A stretch of DNA of 13,579 bases from Hepatocystis sp. ex Piliocolobus tephrosceles (taxonomy: Eukaryota > Apicomplexa > Aconoidasida > Haemosporida > Plasmodiidae): contig CABPSV020000249.1 in the NCBI GenBank assembly GCA_902459845.2, positions 7,610 to 21,188 on the forward strand, written 5' to 3'. The stretch's first letter is position 1, and each line of letters begins with the position of its first letter. The position numbers and the translations under genes are program-made. The notes under the pieces were generated by a model. That model was not told the origin of the DNA, did not search any database, and saw only the letters and a list, made by a program, of their open reading frames with translations. This document shows positions 7,854 through 13,579 of this stretch, one piece after another.

Positions 7854-10800
7854 TTAAAAATCAAAAAAGTTATATATATCCTTAAGAACTCGTAATAAAT
7901 CGTTTTTCTCCGCTACTCTTCCAAAATACAACTTATGCGTGTAACTGTACTGTTTTTTTATAATGTCTGTGATTTCTTTATACTTTTGTTCACTTATGTT
8001 ATTAGTAATGTTAGTAAAGTTAGTGAGGGTTTGTAAATATTGTTCATCAAATTGTAGACAAATAATACCGTTTATTTTAAACGTTCTTAAAAAATTAAAT
8101 TGATAAAAATAAATACTATTTTTATATCTATTTTTAACAATTGGAAATCCAGTCAATAATATATTCTTATCCACACTTTTCATTTTTTTAATAAAACTTT
8201 GAAAAGCATTTTTTAACAATTTTTTTTCATTAATAGTATTATTGTGATTATAATTAGCATTTTTATGTGAAAAACTAAATGCATTTTCTTTTTTGTTTTT
8301 ATAAAAATACATATTACTTATTTTTTTTTTTATTATTTCTTCTTTCATTAAGCTAACGGTATTATATGACATAAAATTTTTAAAGTATAAGCATAACAGC
8401 GATGATATATAAAATTGTAAACGCTCGTTATATGGTACTAATAAAATTACTAACTTAGGGAAATATAAATTTTCACAACTATATGGCATTGTTTTATTTA
8501 TATATATACCAGTATATTCCATATTTTCATATTTTTTTAATAAACACTCTTTTATCTTTTTTGCCTTTTCATTATATTCTAACATTTCATTTTCGTTATT
8601 ATCATCACTTTCATTATTGTTTTGTAACATATTTTCTTTTTTATCTGTGTTGGAATTTTTTTTTTTTTTTTTATTACCCTTTTTTTTTTTACTCGAACTG
8701 TTATTACTGGATGTGGTATAACTATCAGACCTACTGTTACTATCAGACCTACTGTTACTATCAGACCTACTGTTACTATCAGACTTACTGTTACTATCAG
8801 ACTTACTGTTACTATCAGACCTGCTATGACTATCAGACCTGCTGTTACTATCAGATCCATGATGGTTGCTTCCTGTATCTCTTTCTCCTAATGCTCCTTC
8901 CTCATTCTCTGTACCACCATCGCCTAATTTTTCCATTGAATTTATTTTATCATTTATCAATATATATCCATCATTATTTTTATTTTTCATCGATTCATTA
9001 TTTATTTCAGATTTATTACCACCTATCATCATTCTGTTCATATGAAATATTTTATTATCATTCAAAATACAACTGTCTAATATATCTTTATTTTTTTGTA
9101 ATTCTAAATATTCCGATTTTGTATAATAAATAAATTGAACCAGTTTTTTGAACTCGAGTAAGTTAGAAAAGATAGTGGTATCATCTTGAGTGATGTTACT
9201 AGTACGTTTATTTATTATCTCACTATTATCTACAGTTTTTACCATACCACCATCCTCCTTCTCCTCCTTCTCCTCTTTCTCCTTCTCCTCCTTCTCCTCC
9301 TTCTCCTCCTTCTCCTCCTTCTCCTCCTCTTCCTTCTCACTATCTTCACAATCATTTAGTATATTATCCAAAACAACATTTGTAAATAAGTAATCACTTG
9401 AATGTAGTACTACATCTTTTAAGTATGTAAAATATATTTTCTTTTTTATTTTATTACTATTCTTTTGGTTTTTTATTTTATTACCATTTTTTTGGTTTTT
9501 TATTTGATTTATTAAGTTATTTATAAATTTTTCTGATCGTTTTTGGGTTAATAAAATATACTTTTCTAACACGTCTTGATAAAATAAATATTTAAAAACT
9601 CCATTATTATTGTTACTACTGACTGTATCAATATTATTAGCATTCGTGACAATATCTGTAACAGTACCATTTTTTTTATTTTTTTCGTTTTGCACAAATT
9701 TTTCTAAATTATAATCATCTGAGAAATAATAGTAAATTAATTTAGGTTTAATTTTTTCTGTTATTATTTTTAGTATTCTTTTTTTTTTTCTATTATCAAT
9801 CGAATCATTTGTTTTATTAGTTTCTTCTTGTTTTTCATTTTTTTTGTTTTTAATATTGTTAGTACCTTTTTCAACATTTAATTTTATCAAATATTCTGGA
9901 TTAACCAAATCAGATGGGTGTATCAACTCATTCGCTTCTAACCCTTCATTAACTCCTACCATCAACAACTTACCACAACTTTGAAAATAAAAAAAACAAG
10001 AGGCAAAAATATATTGATCTATATTTATAGCCAAAAATTCATTAATATTATAACTATTATTTTTAACTAAAAGTATACACAATTTTATATCAAAATAAAA
10101 ACTAATTTTTTGAAAATCTTCTATAACTAAGTTTTTAGGTATTCCTGAAAACACGTAATAACCACTATTTATTTGCGAACAAAAGGTAAGCATTTTTTTT
10201 AATATAATATCTATGTTGTCTTTTTTATTGCCATTACCACTGTTACTGTTACCATTACCACTGTTACTGCCACTACCATAAAAAATGTCATTAATTGTCT
10301 CATATAGTAAACACCTTTCCATGAAGACGATACCGGAATAACTACTCTCTTCAAAACTGTCCAAGTTACAAAATACCATGTCTGGATACTCATATTGCAA
10401 ATAAAAACTAATAAAACTATCATTAATTTTAGTCATATTCAAAATAAAAATAACTTTTTTTTTTTTTATTTTTAATATATCATATATATAATTATTTAAT
10501 GTTGTTAATGTTTTTATACCTTTTTTTTCTTTAATATTAAATATAGAAAAGTTTTTATTATTTATCATTTTACTTATACATACAGGAGAAAAGACACTCA
10601 TTTGATTTTTTATAATATTTTGATCAGTTTTTAATTCTAATATTAGACTATTCCTACTAATATTACCCCGACTCATTTTTCTATGAGTATAATCACTCAT
10701 TATTATTTCTCTTTTTGTTACACTTTTTTTTAAATCCGTACTATTGTCGTAATAATAATTAAAGTAAAACCCTTCCACTTTTAAATTTATACCTTCTTGT

Positions 10801-11561
10801 TTTAATAATTCAACTTGTTCCATACTACATGGGAAATTATATATTATAAATCTATTATGGCATTTATTTATTAAATTTTTTATTTTTTCTATAAGAACAA
10901 AAATAAATTGAGTTGGTTTTGGAAACAAAGTAGTAGTATTATTATTACTATTGGTTGATGTAATTGTAACAGCAGAACGATCTAACGATGTGATACATAA
11001 ACCTTCATCGGGACTCCTATCAGCGACATTTTCTTTCATTTTATCTATTTCTTCATTACACAATTGTATAAAATCTATTAAATAATAATTATAATTATAT
11101 ATATAAAAGTCAAAAAATGTGTTCAAATAAGATGTTTTTATTCCAAAAAAAAAAATTATTATTTCATTATAAAATTTTGTAATAAAATTTTTAAAATAGT
11201 TTTTTTTATTTCTATATATTAAAATTTTACCCTTATTTAAAAACTCATTAATAATTTTTATGTTCCCACTAACGTTGGGTGTAACGTTGGGTGTAACGTT
11301 GGTTGTAATAGTGGGTTTTATGTTATTTGCATCACAAGTTGTATTACCAGTATAACCATTAGTGGAACTATTAATGCACGTATCACTTTCTTGTAATAAT
11401 GATAAAAACAAACTGTATCTATCTTCAAGTTGTACTATCTTTTTTTTTTTTTCTTCCTCTCGATAAAATAATAAACAAAATGAACTAGGTATTATTTTTT
11501 CATTTGTTATATACAAATAACTAACTAAATTTTTAAAACCTGTTATAATGTAATTATTATT

Positions 11562-11596
<35 letters not shown>

Positions 11597-13044
11597 TTTT
11601 TTTTTTTTTTTTATCATAACATAATAAATTTTCTTTTAAAATACGTTCTATCAAATCAACACTCAACTGTTTATATTTTTTTTTAGTATATTCTATTTTT
11701 TTACCAAGCATAGAATTTTTTTTTTTTTCTCTTTTACAGATCTCATAAAAACTTATATTAGTATACTGCATTTTTTCAAAAAAATTTATTACATTTAGAA
11801 AAATACTTTTTTCGTCTTCTTTATTTTTATCTGGATCAGTATATATATTATCTGGAATTAAAATAATATTTTTCCTTTTTAACATCAAATTTTCATTACT
11901 TACTTTTATTGCATTTTTTTTTTTTATTACATTTTTCATATTGTTCACACTAGAATTTATTTTATCGTTGTGTGTGTCCAGTTCATTAAATTCGTTTTTG
12001 TCTTTTTTTTTTATACTACTGTCACTGCTATCCTTATCTGTATTGTTATTTTCATCCATACTATCCCCCTCTTTTAAATTATCCTTATTTAAATATTCTC
12101 CATTTCCAATTTCTTCTTTATTTTTTTGACCTAATATAACAATTTCATTCGCTTTTTGTTTAAATGTCTTTTTTACCTGTATATCGCTTTTAATCGCTTT
12201 TTCTTTTTGTTTCAGCCAATTATATAACCAAAATATCGCATTATATTCATCTGGTTTTTTTTTACAAATCTCAGTAAAACATTCCAGTAATACATCATTT
12301 AATTTTATATTTTTTTCTTTTTTTTCAAAAGTTTTAACGTTTTTACAAAAAAAAAAATCACGAATCATATCTACTGTAAGTGTATCATTATACTTTGCAA
12401 AATTAAAATAACGTTTTATTAATTCTATTATTTTATCTTTATCTTTCACAAAAATTATATTTTTATTACTTACATTATTTTCGTTACTATTATAATAATA
12501 ATCATTTCCAATGTTTTTATAATTCTGTTTACTACCATTAGGAATATCTATGTGGCGATTACCTAATTGGTAACTACAACACATAAACATACTTAAAATA
12601 CAATTCGGACTTTTTATTTTATATTCTCTAACACTTTTTAAATCAATTAAGTATTCTAAGCATGTAAGACAATTTATTCTGTGAACTAAAATTATGACAA
12701 ACTTTTCAATGTTACCCTTCAATGTTCTACAAACTTGTTCATTAATTTGTTCATTAATTTGTTCATTAATTTTGCTCTTATTTTCACTAATTAAATACAT
12801 TAACATCGAGTTATCCATATTTATAACTTTTTCTTCTAATATTTTAAAACCGTACATATTAAAATAATCTCTTAACTGAAATAAAGCATCTGGATTTACT
12901 ATACTTTTTTTTATTAATAAAATACCAATTTCACTATTCATATCTTCCTCTCTAAAAAATAGTTCTATTTCATAGTCTATTTTTTCATCACTCGGAACAT
13001 GCTTTTTAAAGAAGCAAGAATTGGGGGGTATTATCACCCAGATA

Positions 13045-13084
<40 letters not shown>

Positions 13085-13463
13085 AAAATAGAATAGTACA
13101 GAACAATATATAATTAATAATAAAAAAAAAATCACACATACGTGAGCATTACTGTTTTACAAATGCGCAAACAAGTATGAGAATAAAGATTAAAACAGAT
13201 GAGTACATATATATGCATATAGATCGGTAGGAATCTATTTTTTTAAGCATCTAATATTTACACTTTAAAATGAATACATTTTTTTGTTTAATTTTTTTTT
13301 TTTTTTTTATTTATACATACCACAGCATTACGCATTTCGCTGGTTCCGTATTTTTTTTTTAAACATCTTTTAGGCATGTCCTTGAAGCTAACCATAGATA
13401 AGGATGGACCGCATAAAATTTTTACTCGGTCAATGCAGTTTATGCCTTCTATTAACAGACAGA
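7854..13463 (-). CDS. Giant NDK / Dpy-30 / adenylate-kinase-like fusion protein, 5' end outside window
   Basis: A multi-domain nucleotide-kinase relative, at least 1,762 residues here and incomplete upstream. Exons are 13321-13463 and 7854-13001, with a 319-nt intron (GTATGT to AAAAAG) in phase 0. The first exon plus the junction gives an NDK C-terminal half: CLLIEGINCIDRVKILCGPS, then KKKYGTSEMRNAV joined to HVPSDEKIDYEIELFF. This resembles the NDK pattern GP-T, LR--YGTD--RNAVHGSDS and AEREI-FFF. A divergent second NDK-like domain (12444-12935) begins IGILLIKKSIVNPDAL. A Dpy-30-like motif follows (12201-12299; LLECFTEICKKKPDEYNAIF then WLYNWLKQ). Three modules resembling adenylate kinase cores come next (about 10735-11245, 10050-10475, 8020-8475), none with a GxxGxGK loop. 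Long Asn, Lys, Glu and Ser repeat insertions separate them. NDK with Dpy-30 recalls NME5/RSP23 of axonemal radial spokes, suggesting a flagellar scaffold in male gametes. The NDK part is well supported, Dpy-30 moderately, the kinase modules by pattern only. Confidence 0.82.
8718..8860 (-). repeat. 18-bp coding repeat (SDSNSR/K)
   Basis: About eight copies of an 18-bp unit encode SDSNSR, SDSNSK or SDSHSR in the large NDK-related protein, just before the third adenylate-kinase-like module. The nucleotide copies are nearly identical, so they look recently expanded. The alternating Ser/Asp/Arg pattern predicts a disordered, phosphorylatable linker. Confidence 0.9.
9249..9335 (-). repeat. Glu/Lys (EEK) coding repeat
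   Basis: A CTCCTTCTC-type plus-strand repeat encodes EEKEEKEEKEE in the large protein. It predicts a long charged helix or coil linking the second and third adenylate-kinase-like modules. Confidence 0.9.
12201..12299 (-). other. Dpy-30-like motif within the large protein
   Basis: The segment LLECFTEICKKKPDEYNAIF, then WLYNWLKQ, follows the pattern L--L-E-C-K-KP-----WLA-WL found after the NDK domain in NME5-type proteins. Dpy-30-type motifs form helical dimers that dock on partner helices. The Asp/Pro spacing is slightly expanded, so the assignment is moderate. Confidence 0.6.
12444..12935 (-). other. Second, degenerate NDK-like domain within the large protein
   Basis: Segments line up in NDK order: IGILLIKKSIVNPDALFQLR (usual xLxxIKPDAVxxG), then YFNMYGFKILEEKVINMD (usual GFxIxxxKxxxLS), then KFVIILVHRINCLTCLEYLI (usual GPxxALxLxxxNAIxxWRxL). 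The KPD motif is altered to KKS. A His occurs in GNRHIDIPNGS, but whether it matches the catalytic His is unclear. An INEQ repeat (12733-12770) interrupts the domain. It is probably non-catalytic. Confidence 0.6.
12733..12770 (-). repeat. 12-bp coding repeat (INEQ), three copies
   Basis: The plus-strand unit AATTTGTTCATT occurs three times exactly and encodes INEQ in the second NDK-like domain. The identity of the copies suggests recent expansion. Confidence 0.9.
13002..13320 (-). other. Intron of the large NDK-related gene with (TA)n tract
   Basis: On the minus strand the donor is GTATGT at 13320 and the acceptor ends TTTAAAAAG at 13002. It contains a (TA)n tract at about 13049-13081 and T/A runs. 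Removing it restores the NDK motif RNAV-H in phase 0. If left in, the reading frame begins with a TA-encoded Tyr/Ile leader that looks falsely like a membrane anchor. Confidence 0.83.
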
Positions 13464-13579
13464 CTACGAACGAGCAAAAAAAAAAACACAAGTTAAAAAT
13501 GTGGGATATATATATATATATATATATGTGTCATTGAAAATTAAGTCTAATGCTTAAAAAGCAAACACGCACACACGTA
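13464..13579 (-). other. Partial upstream intron of the large NDK-related gene
   Basis: On the minus strand a T-rich tract ends GCTCGTTCGTAG directly before the exon at 13463. A (TA)n tract lies at about 13508-13527. Splicing phase is 1 base short of a codon, so an earlier exon must donate one base. That exon, with the first half of the NDK domain, lies outside the window. Confidence 0.65.

Noticed and set aside
8483..9133. 216-residue plus-strand open frame with a CYYQTY repeat
   Set aside because: It is the antisense of the SDSNSR repeat and surrounding exon of the large gene; it has no domain of its own.
13050..13139. N-terminal hydrophobic leader (MCDFFFIINYILFCTILFLL) of the long reading frame, resembling a signal anchor
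   Set aside because: It continues into a TA-encoded Tyr/Ile run and lies inside the intron that must be removed to complete the NDK motif.

Overview
This is very AT-rich eukaryotic DNA with long poly(A)/poly(T) runs, (TA)n tracts, short GT-AG introns and Asn/Lys/Ser-rich low-complexity insertions inside proteins. That style, together with the gene content, points to a malaria parasite (Plasmodium) nuclear chromosome. I cannot fix the species. From memory, not from a search, the gene order resembles the P. falciparum chromosome 6 region that carries the Aurora-related kinase ARK1 and a gene annotated as a nucleoside diphosphate kinase.

Layout. 1-673 is low-complexity 5' flank. 674-2313 (+) is a four-exon Aurora-type Ser/Thr kinase whose exons I could join completely (353 residues). 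2314-3411 is a gene-free convergent spacer. 3412-3891 (-) is a single-exon centrin/calmodulin-like EF-hand protein of 159 residues. 3892-4508 is a spacer with a 16-bp tandem repeat. 4509-6733 (-) encodes a poly-Ser/Asn N-terminal region followed by a cyclin-box domain resembling the animal CABLES family; it has a short last exon and an unexplained +1 frame break at a purine microsatellite. 6734-7853 is a second gene-free spacer. 7854-13463 (-) is a very large gene, incomplete at the window's right edge, with a long main exon and one upstream exon.

The most interesting gene is the last one. The apparent start of the long reading frame, with its hydrophobic TA-encoded leader, is intronic. A 143-nt exon at 13321-13463 joins it in phase and supplies the C-terminal half of a nucleoside diphosphate kinase (NDK) domain, with the presumed active-site His as the first codon after the splice. 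A second, divergent NDK-like domain, a Dpy-30-like motif and three modules resembling P-loop-less adenylate kinases follow. NDK plus Dpy-30 is the arrangement of NME5/RSP23 radial-spoke proteins, so a flagellar (male gamete axoneme) scaffold is a reasonable hypothesis.

The four genes could all serve microtubule-organising or division and flagellar functions (mitotic kinase, centrin-like protein, cyclin-like regulator, axonemal nucleotide-kinase relic). They are separate transcription units in a eukaryote, so co-location alone is weak evidence for a shared pathway.
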